A stretch of DNA of 64,000 nucleotides from DASSSQ01 sp963839285. Its GTDB lineage: Bacteria > Actinomycetota > Thermoleophilia > Gaiellales > Gaiellaceae. The stretch's first letter is position 1. Every line of letters begins with the position of its first letter. The stretch spans positions 62,001-126,000 of the forward strand of contig CAWIUN010000024.1 of NCBI GenBank assembly GCA_963839285.1, read 5' to 3'. A program made the position numbers and the translations under genes. Positions 41,769 to 50,431 of this stretch are shown here, one piece after another. The notes beneath the pieces were generated by a model, which did not search any database, was not told where the DNA came from, and worked only from the letters and a program-made list of their open reading frames with translations.

Positions 41769-42656
41769 CGGGTCTCGCCGAGCTTGCGGCGCGAGCGGTC
41801 GAGCAGGAACCGCGCGGTCAGGCTCGTCACGAGCACGAAGACGATCAGCACGAACGCCGCCGCCCACGCCTGCTCGTGCAGCGCCGGGTCGGGCGACTCC
41901 GAGTAGGTGAAGATCGTGACCGGGATCGACGCGAGCGCCTGGTGCGGATCCCAGTTGACGGTGTTGGCGGCGATCGCGGAGGTGAAGAGCAGCGGCGCCG
42001 TCTCGCCGGCGGCGCGCGCGATCGCCAGCGTCGTGCCCGTGAGGATGCCGCCGAGCGCGGTCGGGAGGACGACGCCGAGCACCGTGCGCCAGCGGGAGAC
42101 GCCGAGCGCGAGGCTCGCCTCGCGCAGGTGCCCGGGCACGAGCTCGAGCACCTCCATCGTCGCCCGCGCGACGAGCGGCAGCATGATCACGCCGAGCGCG
42201 AAGGCGCCCGCGTAGCCGCTCTGCCGGTGGCCGACGACGAGCAGGGCGAAGACGAAGATGCCGATCACGATCGAGGGGAAGCCGTTGAGCACGTCGAGGA
42301 CGACCCGCACCGGCCGCCCGACCCGGGGCGAGGCGAACTCGCTGACGTAGATCGCGACCAGCACCCCGGTCGGGAGCGCGCCGAGCGTGGCGAGCCCGAC
42401 CAGGAGCAGCGAGCCGACGAGCGCGGGCGCGATCCCGCCGCCGGCCTCGCCGAAGACCGCCGGGCCGTGGGTGAAGAAGTCGAGGTTGAGCGCCTGCGCG
42501 CCCTTCTCGAAGACGGAGACGACGAGCACGCCGAGCACCGCGACCGCGAGCAGCGCCGCCGCGACCGCGCCGCCGATCGCGAGCCGGTTGACCGCCTTGC
42601 GCCGGCGCGCGCGCCCGGTCGCCGTCAGCGCCGCGCGCGGCCTCGACCGTCGTCAC
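41765..42656 (-). CDS. pstA: Phosphate ABC transporter permease PstA (frame break)
   Basis: About 296 residues, six predicted TM helices. The permease loop that contacts PstB is EASLALGVSRWRTVLGVVLP, followed by GILTGTTLAIARAAGETAPL, typical of PstA. The first TM (LAIGGAVAAALLAVAVLGV) is preceded by a basic N-terminus. A one-base break near 42635 separates the probable GTG start (42654-42656) from the body. It immediately follows pstC. Together with PstC it forms the membrane channel of the high-affinity phosphate importer. Confidence 0.93.
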
Positions 42657-43619
42657 CGGTCGCTCCGGTTGCGCGTCCCAGCGGACGACGATCAGCTGCG
42701 CGGCCACGTTCGCGACCAGCGTGATCGCGAGCAGGATCGCCGCCAGGTAGACGAGCGAGGCGATCTGGAGGTTCGTGACCGCGCCCTGGTACTGGTTGGC
42801 GATCCGGCTCGCGAGCGTGTCCGCGGGCCCGAAGATCGACGACGGCAGGTGGTCCGAGTTGCCGATCACCTGCGTGACCGCGATCGCCTCGCCGAGCGCG
42901 CGGCCGAGCCCGAGGATGATCGCGGCGACGACGCCGCCGCGGGTGTAGGAGAGGACGACGCCGCGCACCATCTCCCAGCGGGTCGCGCCGAGCGCGAGCG
43001 CGCCCTCCTCGAGCTCGCGCGGAACGCTGACGAAGAGCTCGCGGCAGATCGAGGAGGCGATCGGGACGATCATGATCGTCAGCACGAGCATCGCCTGGAA
43101 CATCCCGACCGCGGCCGTGTCGCCGGAGAAGAAGGGGATCCAGCCGAGCGTCGCCTTCACGACCGGCTCGATCCTGTCGCCGACCCAGGGGCCCATCACG
43201 TAGATGCCCCAGAGGCCGATCACGACCGACGGCACGGCGGCCAGCATCTCGACGAGCGACCCGATCGGCCCGCGGATCGACGGCGGCGCCAGCTCGCTCA
43301 GGAAGAGCCCGATCGCGATCGAGAGCGGCGCCGCCAGCACGAGCGCGCCGAAGGAGGTCACGAGCGTGCCGAGGACGAACTGCGCGGCGCCGAACTGCGA
43401 GGTGACGGGGTTCCAGGCGCTCGACCAGAGGAACGAGAGCCCGAACTCCTGCACGGCCGGCCAGGCGCCGGAGACGACCTTCCAGGCGACGGCGACGACG
43501 AGCGCCATCGCGGCGAGCGTCGCGAGCGCCGTCAGCGCCCAGAAGGCGCGCTCGCCGATCCGGTCGGTGACGCGGCGCGTGCGCGGCAGGACCGCGGGCG
43601 TGTCGACGGTCGTCTCCAT
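42653..43619 (-). CDS. pstC: Phosphate ABC transporter permease PstC
   Basis: About 322 residues starting METTVDTPAVLPRTRRVTDR. Six TM helices; conserved LAAPLSIAIGLFLSELAP, MLAAVPSVVIGLWGIYVMGP, and the coupling loop EEGALALGATRWEMVRGVVL followed by GRALGEAIAVTQVIGNSD. The exact stop is unclear because of the indel near the pstC/pstA junction; the best fit is a GTGA overlap at 42653-42656. It is divergent from pstB across a PHO box, so the Pst importer genes are split between two transcripts. Confidence 0.94.
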
Positions 43620-43660
43620 CGGCGGGCAGGATTGCACCCCCGGGGCCGCGTCACGGGCCC

Positions 43661-43690
43661 GTTCACCACTTCGTCACCGGACGTTCACGC
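43661..43690 (+). promoter_or_regulatory. PHO box 3 (pstC / pstB divergent region)
   Basis: GTTCACC (43661), CGTCACC (43672) and GTTCACG (43683), exactly 11 bases apart and oriented toward pstB (start 43740, 50 bases away). It lies in the 120-bp gap between divergent pstC and pstB and could serve both. Confidence 0.85.
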
Positions 43691-43739
43691 GGCATGCACC
43701 CCGGCCCGGCGCGGTCCGGGGAACACTCGTCGGGTGCCC

Positions 43740-44594
43740 ATGACCGAGACGTCTCCCGAAACCCAGCCCGGCCGGATCGAGCCGCAGAAGCTCTCCGTCG
43801 GCGTCACCGCCCGCGGGACGGGCCCCGTCTCCCGCGAGCCCGTCTTCGAGGCCCGCGGGCTCGAGGTCGCCTACGGCGAGTCGGTCGCGATCCGCGGCGT
43901 CGACATCGACATCTACCGCAACACGATCACCGCGATCATCGGCCCCTCCGGCTGCGGCAAGAGCACGTTCCTGCGCGCGCTCAACCGGATGCACGACCTC
44001 GTCCCGTCGGCGAAGGTCTCGGGCGAGCTGCTCTACCACGGCGTCGACCTGAACGCCGACGGCGTCGACCCGATCGAGGTCCGCCGCCGGATCGGCATGG
44101 TCTTCCAGCGCCCGAACCCGTTCCCGAAGTCGATCTACGACAACGTCGCCTTCGGCCTGCGGATCCTCGGCATGAAGGACGACCTCGACGGCCGCGTCGA
44201 GCGCGCGCTGCGCAAGGCGGCGCTCTGGGACGAGGTCAAGGACCGCCTGAAGAAGAGCGCGCTCGGCCTCTCCGGCGGCCAGCAGCAGCGGCTCTGCATC
44301 GCCCGCGCGATCGCGGTCGAGCCGGACGTGATCCTGCTCGACGAGCCGGCCTCGGCGCTCGACCCGATCGCGACCGCCGCGATCGAGGACCTGATGCACG
44401 AGCTCCGCGACGACTACACGCTCGTGATCGTCACCCACAACATGCAGCAGGCCGCCCGGGTCGCCGAGCTGACGGCGTTCTTCACGCTCGTCGACGGCGC
44501 CGGCACGCTGGTCGAGTACGACGACACGAACGTGATCTTCACGCAGCCGCGCGACGAGCGCACCGAGGGCTACGTGACCGGACGGTTCGGGTAG
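43740..44594 (+). CDS. pstB: Phosphate ABC transporter ATP-binding protein PstB
   Basis: A 284-residue ABC ATPase. Walker A IIGPSGCGKSTFLRALNRMH; Q-loop MVFQRPNPFPKSIYDNVAFG; signature LSGGQQQRLCIARAIAVEP; Walker B VILLDEPASALDP; H-loop VIVTHNMQQAARVA. The NRMHD and PNPFPKSI motifs are specific to PstB. It drives phosphate uptake through PstCA. It is followed by phoU 13 bases downstream and preceded by a triple PHO box. Confidence 0.97.
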   Translation: MTETSPETQPGRIEPQKLSVGVTARGTGPVSREPVFEARGLEVAYGESVAIRGVDIDIYRNTITAIIGPSGCGKSTFLRALNRMHDLVPSAKVSGELLYHGVDLNADGVDPIEVRRRIGMVFQRPNPFPKSIYDNVAFGLRILGMKDDLDGRVERALRKAALWDEVKDRLKKSALGLSGGQQQRLCIARAIAVEPDVILLDEPASALDPIATAAIEDLMHELRDDYTLVIVTHNMQQAARVAELTAFFTLVDGAGTLVEYDDTNVIFTQPRDERTEGYVTGRFG

Positions 44595-44607
44595 ATCGGG
44601 TAGAACG

Positions 44608-45279
44608 GTGTCGATGCGCGTCTCGTTCCAGGAGGAGCTCGAGCAGCTCGAGGCGAGCCTGCAGGAGGAGGGCGGCCTCGTCCTCCGCTCGCTGCGCGGC
44701 GCCCTGAACGCGCTCGCGCGCAGCGACCACGAGCTCGCGGGCGAGGTGATCGCCTTCGACGACGAGGTCGACCGCGCGTACGTCGCGATCGAGGAGGGCG
44801 TCCAGACGCTGCTCGCCCGCCAGACCCCGGTCGCCGGCGACCTCCGCCGCGTCCTCGCCGTCTTCCGCGTCAACCTCTCGCTCGAGCGGATGGCCGACTA
44901 CTGCGTCACCGTCGCGAAGCTGACGAGGCTGACCGAGGGGCTGCCGCGCGAGCAGCGGCTGCTCGAGGCGGTCGAGGAGATGGGGACCCGCGTCGAGGAC
45001 ATGATCCGGGTCGCGCTCGTCTCCTTCCAGCAGCGCGACGTCGAGCAGGCGCGCCTGCTCGTCGACCTCGACGAGGCGGTGGACGTCACCAACCGCCGCG
45101 CGGTCGAGGAGGTGATCGCGCTCGGCGCCGAGGCCGACCGCCGCGAGTGGGGCCTGCGGATGCTGATGATCTCCCGCTGCATCGAGCGGATCGGCGACCA
45201 CGCCGTCGACATCGGCGAGCAGACCGCCTACCTCGTCACCGCCGAGTTCCACGAGTTCACGGACGCCTCGCACCCGTAG
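44608..45279 (+). CDS. phoU: Phosphate regulatory protein PhoU
   Basis: A 223-residue all-helical protein with two PhoU repeats. It has FDDEVDRAYVAIEEGVQTLL, QTPVAGDLRRVLAVFRVNLS and LERMADY in the first half, and RMLMISRCIERIGDHAVDIG in the second. PhoU proteins couple the Pst transporter to the PhoR-type kinase and dampen the response when phosphate is ample. It follows pstB in the same transcript. GTG 44608 or ATG 44614 are both possible starts. Confidence 0.94.
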   Translation: MSMRVSFQEELEQLEASLQEEGGLVLRSLRGALNALARSDHELAGEVIAFDDEVDRAYVAIEEGVQTLLARQTPVAGDLRRVLAVFRVNLSLERMADYCVTVAKLTRLTEGLPREQRLLEAVEEMGTRVEDMIRVALVSFQQRDVEQARLLVDLDEAVDVTNRRAVEEVIALGAEADRREWGLRMLMISRCIERIGDHAVDIGEQTAYLVTAEFHEFTDASHP

Positions 45280-45301
45280 CGCCGTCGGCGAGAATCCGCG
45301 C

Positions 45302-46081
45302 GTGGACCGGCCCGCCGTCCTCGCGAGCTCTTCGACCGGCAGCTGCGCCGCGAGGCCCGCCCTGCCGACCCGGCCGCGCGGATCGAGCGCGACGGGCAGA
45401 CGCTGCTCTGGATCGAGGACGACGGCTGGTGCGCCGTGCTCTGGTCCGACCTCGACGACGAGAGCGCGGACGGGACGGTCGAGCGCGTCGCCGCCCGCCT
45501 CCGCTCGCTCGGCGGCGAGGCCGAGTGGAAGCTCTACGGCCACGACCGGCCCGCCGACCTGCCGCGCCGGCTCGAGGCCGGCGGGCCTCGAGCCGGGCGA
45601 GCAGGAGGCGGTGCTCGTCGCCGAGCTCGCCGGGCTCGACCTCGACGCGGAGCCGCCGCGCCGGCGTCGAGCTGCGCGTCGTCGCCGACGCCGGCGGCGT
45701 CGCCGCCTTCGTCGAGGCGGCGGAGCCGCGCCTTCGGCCGGCCGGAGCACGCCGCCGTCGGCCGCCTCCTCCTGCGCGCCTCGAGCGTGAGCCGCCCGCC
45801 GAGCTCGGGATCGTCGCCTTCGCCGGCGGAGACGCCCGTCGGCGCCTCGCGGATCTCGTTCGACCCCGGCTCCGAGTTCGCCGGCCTCTGGGGCGGCGGC
45901 ACCGTCCCCGAGTGGCGCGGCCGCGGCCTCTACCGCGCCACGGTCGCGCTGCGCGGCCGGCTCGCCCGCGAGCGCGGCTACCGCTACCTCCGGGTCGACG
46001 CGCTGCCGACGAGCCGGCCGATCCTCGAGCGGCTCGGCTTCGTCCAGCTGACGACGACCACGCCCGTACACGCCGCGCTGA
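45302..46081 (+). CDS. GNAT-family acetyltransferase (several frame breaks)
   Basis: About 255 residues, spread over several frames (breaks near 45590, 45660, 45735-45840 and 46065). N-terminal pieces read ERDGQTLLWIEDDGWCAVLW and DGTVERVAARLRSLGGEAEW followed by KLYGHDRPADLP, found in two-domain GNAT proteins. The acetyl-CoA site is GGGTVPEWRGRGLYRATVAL, followed by GYRYLRVDALPTSRPILERL. It follows phoU by 22 bases. The substrate is unknown. With so many breaks a true pseudogene cannot be excluded, but the same error pattern affects essential genes nearby. Confidence 0.7.
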
Positions 46082-46088
46082 GCGGCGC

Positions 46089-46117
46089 GTTCACCGGATC
46101 GTCACCGGACGTTCACC
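46089..46117 (+). promoter_or_regulatory. PHO box 4 (upstream of second pstS)
   Basis: GTTCACC (46089), CGTCACC (46100) and GTTCACC (46111), exactly 11 bases apart, 45 bases upstream of the pstS2 start and in the same orientation. This is the best match of the five, with two perfect GTTCACC units. Confidence 0.88.
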
Positions 46118-46161
46118 CGGCGGCACCCCCGGCGGCGGGCGCCCGCTGGCACGGTGGCGGC

Positions 46162-47261
46162 ATGGCCAAGAAGACAGCATCCAGGAAGACAGCACTGATC
46201 GCAGGCGCCCTCGCGACGCTGGTCGCGCTCGGCGCCGCCGCCTGTGGAGGCGGCTCCGGCAGCAGCACGCAGCGACGACGGCTTCGACGGCCCCGTCCGG
46301 CTCGTCCGGCGGCGGCCAGAGCTCGACGCTCGTCGGCGCCGGCTCCTCGTTCGTCTATCCGCTCGTGACGAAGTGGATCCAGGACTACAACAGGACGGCC
46401 GGGGTGACGGTCACCTACGGCCCGATCGGCTCCGGCGGCGGCATCGCCGCGATCACCGGCGACACCGTCGACTTCGGCGCCTCCGACGCGCCGCTCTCGG
46501 CCGACCAGCTGGGCGCGTGCAGCAACTGCGTCCAGGTGCCGTGGGCGCTCGCCGGCACCTCGGTCACCTACAACGTCCCGGGCGCGCCCGAGCACCTGAA
46601 GCTGGACGGCGCCGCGATCGCCGGCATCTTCCTCGGGCAGATCACGAAGTGGAACGACCCGAAGATCGCGCAGCTGAACGCGGGCACGAGCCTCCCCGAC
46701 CTGAAGATCACGCCGGTCTTCCGCTCGGACGCCTCGGGCACGACCTACAACTTCACCGACTACCTCGCGGCGGTCAGCCCCGCCTGGAAGTCGAAGGTCG
46801 GCCACTCGACGCAGGTCAGCTTCCCGGCCGGCCTCGGCGGCAAGGGCAGCTCCGGCGTCACCGGGATCGTCTCGCGCACCAAGGGCGCCGTCACCTACGT
46901 CGACGCCGCCTACGCGATCGAGAACCGGCTCGCCTACGCCCAGGTCGAGAACGCGGCGGGCACCTTCACGCTGCCGACGACGGACGCGGTCGCCGCGGCC
47001 GCCGCGTCGGTGACGACGATCCCGGACGACCTCGCGATCTCGATCGTCGACCCGCCCGCGTCGGCCGCGAAGGCCTATCCGATCTCGACCTTCACCTACG
47101 TGATCGTGCACCGGGACTCGCCGAAGGCCCGGACCCTGAAGGACTTCCTCGGCTACGCGGTCACCGACGGGCAGCAGTTCGGCCCCGACCTGCAGTTCTC
47201 GCCCCTCTCGGCCCGGATCGTCTCGGCGGACAAGGAGGCGATCGCCACGATCGGCGGCTGA
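46162..47261 (+). CDS. pstS: Phosphate-binding lipoprotein PstS (second copy; frame break)
   Basis: About 366 residues. Lipoprotein signal peptide KTALIAGALATLVALGAAAC with the lipidation Cys followed by a Gly/Ser linker. A one-base break near 46268 separates the signal from the body. Binding loops: LVGAGSSFVYPLVTKWI, YGPIGSGGGIAAIT, DFGASDAPLSADQL and RSDASGTTYNFTDYL. It ends VSADKEAIATIGG. Its own triple PHO box lies immediately upstream, making it a second, separately promoted phosphate receptor. Confidence 0.94.
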
Positions 47262-47279
47262 CCCGCGCGTGCGGTACAC

Positions 47280-48119
47280 GTGACCGCCGTGGGCTTCGAC
47301 GCGGACACGGCGGTCCTGCTGGCGCTGCTCGGCTTCGGCGTCGGGGTCTTCGGGACGCTCGTCGGCGCCGGCGGCGGCTTCGTGCTGACGCCGGCGCTGC
47401 TGCTCCTCTACCCGCACGACTCGCCGGCGACGCTGACCTCGATCAGCCTGACGGCGGTCTTCTTCAACGCCGCCTCGGGCTCGGCGTCCTACGCGCGGCT
47501 GCGCCGGACCGACTACCGCTCCGGCCTGGTCTTCGCGGCGGCCGCGCTGCCCGGAGCCGTCGGCGGCGCGCTGCTGGCCGGGATCGTGCCCCGGCACGTC
47601 TTCGACGGCGTCACCGCGCTGACCCTCGGCGCCCTCGCCGCGTGGCTGCTGCTCGGCGGCCGCAGGCCGCGGCCCCACGCCGTCGGCGGAACGCCGCGGA
47701 CGCTCCGGGACTCGGACGGGCTCCTCTACGACTACACGGTGCCGCTGCGCCGGGGCGCCGCCTACTCCGGCGGCGTCGGCCTCGTCTCGAGCTTCCTCGG
47801 GATCGGCGGCGGCGTCATCCACGTGCCGCTGCTCGTGCGGGCCCTCGGCTTCCCGACCCACGTCGCGACCGCGACCTCCCACTTCGTGCTCGCGCTGCTC
47901 TCCGGGACGGCCGTGCTCACCCACGTCGCCGCCGGCAGCTATGCCGGCGGACACGGGCTGCACCGTGCCGCCGCGCTCTCCGTCGGCGTCGTCCTCGGCG
48001 CGCCCGTCGGCGCCCGCCTCTCGCGCCGGGTCGGCGGTCCCGCGATCCAGCGGCTGCTCGCGCTCGCGCTCGCGGCGCTCGCGCTGCGGCTGCTGCTCGC
48101 CGTTCTCACGCGTTCTTGA
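47280..48119 (+). CDS. TauE/SafE-family permease
   Basis: A 279-residue polytopic membrane protein. The two family half-repeats are visible: GVFGTLVGAGGGFVLTPALL near the N-terminus and LVSSFLGIGGGVIHVPLLVR in the second half. Each carries the G-x-G-G-G signature. Family members export sulfite, sulfoacetate or other organic anions. It follows pstS2 by 18 bases and so is probably transcribed from PHO box 4, which suggests an anion linked to phosphate starvation. It overlaps the convergent DUF47 gene by 14 bases. Confidence 0.87.
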   Translation: MTAVGFDADTAVLLALLGFGVGVFGTLVGAGGGFVLTPALLLLYPHDSPATLTSISLTAVFFNAASGSASYARLRRTDYRSGLVFAAAALPGAVGGALLAGIVPRHVFDGVTALTLGALAAWLLLGGRRPRPHAVGGTPRTLRDSDGLLYDYTVPLRRGAAYSGGVGLVSSFLGIGGGVIHVPLLVRALGFPTHVATATSHFVLALLSGTAVLTHVAAGSYAGGHGLHRAAALSVGVVLGAPVGARLSRRVGGPAIQRLLALALAALALRLLLAVLTRS

Positions 48120-48723
48120 CGAGCACGTTGCCGATCCGGTGGGCGGCCGTCTCGCAGGCGTCGATCGAGTCCTCGAGCGCCTCGTAGATGTCCTTCCAGC
48201 GGATCACGACGAGCGGGTCGATCCGCTCGTCGTCGAAGAGGCCGCCGATCGCCCGCCGCGTGGCCGCGTCGCCCTCGTCCTCGAGCCGCTTGATCTCGGC
48301 GATCTCGGGCGCCGAGCCGTGCAGGCCCTTGAGCGAGCCGAGCAGCTGCGCCAGCAGCTCGACCGCGGCGACGAGGATGCCGCACTGCTCGATCGACTGG
48401 CGGGTCGGCTGCTCGACGTCGTAGAGGCCGAGCAGCTCGGTCGCGTTCTCGATCGCGTCGGTGACGTCGTCGACGGCGACCGCGAGCGTGAACAGGTCCT
48501 CCCGGTCGAACGGCGTCACGAACTGCGAGTTGACGAGGCCGATCAGCTCGCCCGTGATCCGGTCGCCCTCGTGCTCGAGCTCCTTGATCCGCGCCTGCGG
48601 CGTGCCGCCCGGGAAGTCGCGGAAGCGGGACTCGGCCGCCCTGGCCGCCTCGAGCGCGTTCGCGCCGGCCGCGGCGAACAGCTCGTAGAACTCGTTCTGG
48701 CGGGGAATCGCGAAGATCGGCAT
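48106..48723 (-). CDS. DUF47 (PhoU-like) protein, Pit-associated, second copy
   Basis: A 205-residue helical protein: IKELEHEGDRITGELIGLVN, FVTPFDREDLFTLAVAVDDV, and a C-terminal EDEGDAATRRAIGGLFDDER followed by IRWKDIYEALEDSIDACETA. DUF47 proteins accompany Pit transporters and are thought to regulate them as PhoU does Pst. The start ATG overlaps the pit stop in ATGA. A paralogue lies on the other side of pit, at 49722-50342. Confidence 0.9.
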   Translation of the reverse strand: MPIFAIPRQNEFYELFAAAGANALEAARAAESRFRDFPGGTPQARIKELEHEGDRITGELIGLVNSQFVTPFDREDLFTLAVAVDDVTDAIENATELLGLYDVEQPTRQSIEQCGILVAAVELLAQLLGSLKGLHGSAPEIAEIKRLEDEGDAATRRAIGGLFDDERIDPLVVIRWKDIYEALEDSIDACETAAHRIGNVLVKNA

Positions 48724-49712
48724 CAGAAGATCGCGACGACCGGCCAGTAGAAGATCGCGGCCACGAACGCGGCCATCGGGATCGTCAGCAGCCAGGCGAC
48801 GGCGATGTTGCCGGCGACGCCCCAGCGCACGGCCGAGAGCCGCTTGGTCGCGCCCGCGCCCATGACCGCGCCCGAGATCACGTGCGTGGTCGAGAGCGGG
48901 TAGCCGAAGTGGGTCGCGAGGTAGATCGTCAGCCCGGCCGTCGTCTGCGCGGAGAAGCCGGAGGCCGGCTCCATCTGGAAGACGCGCTGCCCGAGCGTCC
49001 GCATGATCCGCCAGCCGCCGACGTAGGTGCCCGCCGCGATCGCGAGCCCGGCGGCGACCTTGACCCAGGTCGGGACGTAGAAGTGGTCGATCGACCCGTG
49101 CGTGAAGAGCGCGAGCGCGATCACGCCCATCGTCTTCTGCGCGTCGTTGGCGCCGTGGGTGAAGGCGACCCACGTGCCCGAGACGAGCTGGCCGAGGCGG
49201 AACGTCCGGTTCGCGACCCCGGGCGTCAGCCGCTGGAAGACCCAGAAGATCGCGAGCAGGAGGGCGAACGCCGCCAGGCCCGCCACGACCGGCGCCACGA
49301 AGGCCGGGATCACGACCTTGTGGACGATGTCCAGCCACCTGACGCCGTTCGAGCCGGACTGGACGAGCGCGGCGCCGATCAGGCCGCCGATCAGCGCGTG
49401 CGAGGACGAGGACGGCAGCCCGAACCACCAGGTGAAGAGGTTCCAGGCGATCGCGCCGATCAGCGCCGCCAGCACCGTCTTCGGCGTCGCGAGGCCGGTG
49501 TCGATGATCCCCTTGCCGACCGTCTTCGCGACCGCGGTCGTCACGAAGGCGCCGGCGAGGTTCGCGACCGCGGCGACGGCGACGGCCACCCGCGGCGACA
49601 TCGCCTTGGTCGAGACCGAGGTGGCGACCGCGTTCGCGGTGTCGTGGAAGCCGTTCGTGAAGTCGAAGCCGAGGGCGACGACCACGACGACGATGACGAG
49701 GATCGTGTCCAC
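48723..49712 (-). CDS. Low-affinity inorganic phosphate transporter Pit
   Basis: A 329-residue membrane protein with about ten TM helices. The two PiT signatures are GFDFTNGFHDTANAVATSVS (N-terminal) and VAFTHGANDAQKTMGVIALA (second half). GLPSSSSHALIGGLIGAALV and LSTTHVISGAVMGAGATKRL are also family-typical. It imports metal-phosphate by cation symport. It is sandwiched between two DUF47 genes (nine bases from the upstream one, overlapping the downstream one). The start is GTG. Confidence 0.95.
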   Translation of the reverse strand: MDTILVIVVVVVALGFDFTNGFHDTANAVATSVSTKAMSPRVAVAVAAVANLAGAFVTTAVAKTVGKGIIDTGLATPKTVLAALIGAIAWNLFTWWFGLPSSSSHALIGGLIGAALVQSGSNGVRWLDIVHKVVIPAFVAPVVAGLAAFALLLAIFWVFQRLTPGVANRTFRLGQLVSGTWVAFTHGANDAQKTMGVIALALFTHGSIDHFYVPTWVKVAAGLAIAAGTYVGGWRIMRTLGQRVFQMEPASGFSAQTTAGLTIYLATHFGYPLSTTHVISGAVMGAGATKRLSAVRWGVAGNIAVAWLLTIPMAAFVAAIFYWPVVAIF

Positions 49713-49721
49713 GCGGCCGGG

Positions 49722-50342
49722 CTAGCGGTTCTTGACCAGGATCGCCTCGAGCACGTCCGCAGCGCTCTCGCAGGCGTCGACGGCCTCCTCCAGGCGCTCG
49801 TGGATGTCCTTCCAGCGGATGATCGAGAGCGGGTCGGCGCCGGAGCGGAAGAGGTCGGCGACCGCCTCGCGGGTCAGCCGGTCGCCCTCGTCCTCGAGCG
49901 TCCGGAGCGCGACGAGCTGCCGGCGCGAGTCCTTGAAGCCCTCGAGCCGCTGGACGGCCTCGTCGAGCTTCGTCGCGGCGCGGTGGATCACGCGCGCCTG
50001 CTCCTTCGCCCGCTCGGGGATCTGCGTGACCTTGTAGAGGTCGATCTGGTCGGCGGCCTCGTCGACGTGGTCGACGACGTCGTCCAGCACCGTCGCCAGC
50101 CGGTACATGTCGTCGCGGTCGAACGGCGTCACGAAGGTCCGGTTGAGCAGGTAGATGATGTCGTGCGTGACCCGGTCGCCCTCGTGCTCGAGCTCGCGGA
50201 CGTCGCGGAGCAGGTCGCCCTTGTCGGGGAAGCGCTCGAGCAGCTCGACCAGCTTGGCGGCGATCTCGACCGCGTTCGCCGAGGCGCTGCAGTAGAGGTC
50301 GAAGAACTCGCGCCGCTGCGGTGTCAGCTGGAGCCGTGGCAT
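49722..50342 (-). CDS. DUF47 (PhoU-like) protein, Pit-associated, first copy
   Basis: A 206-residue protein starting MPRLQLTPQRREFFDLYC. It has RELEHEGDRVTHDIIYLLNR, FVTPFDRDDMYRLATVLDDV and EDEGDRLTREAVADLFRSGA followed by IIRWKDIHERLEEAVDACES. It is a clear paralogue of the gene at 48106-48723. First gene of the DUF47-pit-DUF47 operon, divergent from uppP with PHO box 5 in the gap. Confidence 0.92.
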   Translation of the reverse strand: MPRLQLTPQRREFFDLYCSASANAVEIAAKLVELLERFPDKGDLLRDVRELEHEGDRVTHDIIYLLNRTFVTPFDRDDMYRLATVLDDVVDHVDEAADQIDLYKVTQIPERAKEQARVIHRAATKLDEAVQRLEGFKDSRRQLVALRTLEDEGDRLTREAVADLFRSGADPLSIIRWKDIHERLEEAVDACESAADVLEAILVKNR

Positions 50343-50378
50343 GCGCGCGGAAGCCTACGGGAGACGCCGGACCGCCTG

Positions 50379-50407
50379 CGTCACCAGACGTTCACCGGAC
50401 CGTCACG
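50379..50407 (+). promoter_or_regulatory. PHO box 5 (DUF47-Pit / uppP divergent region)
   Basis: CGTCACC (50379), GTTCACC (50390) and CGTCACG (50401), exactly 11 bases apart. The orientation points to uppP (start 50432), but the site also lies 37 bases from the DUF47-pit operon start and could control both. Confidence 0.78.
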
Positions 50408-50431
50408 CCGACCCCGACTATCCTCCCGCCC

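Noticed and set aside
42387..43740. Plus-strand frame running into pstB from far upstream
   Set aside because: The upstream part is antisense to pstC/pstA; the PstB family start is at 43740, after the PHO box.
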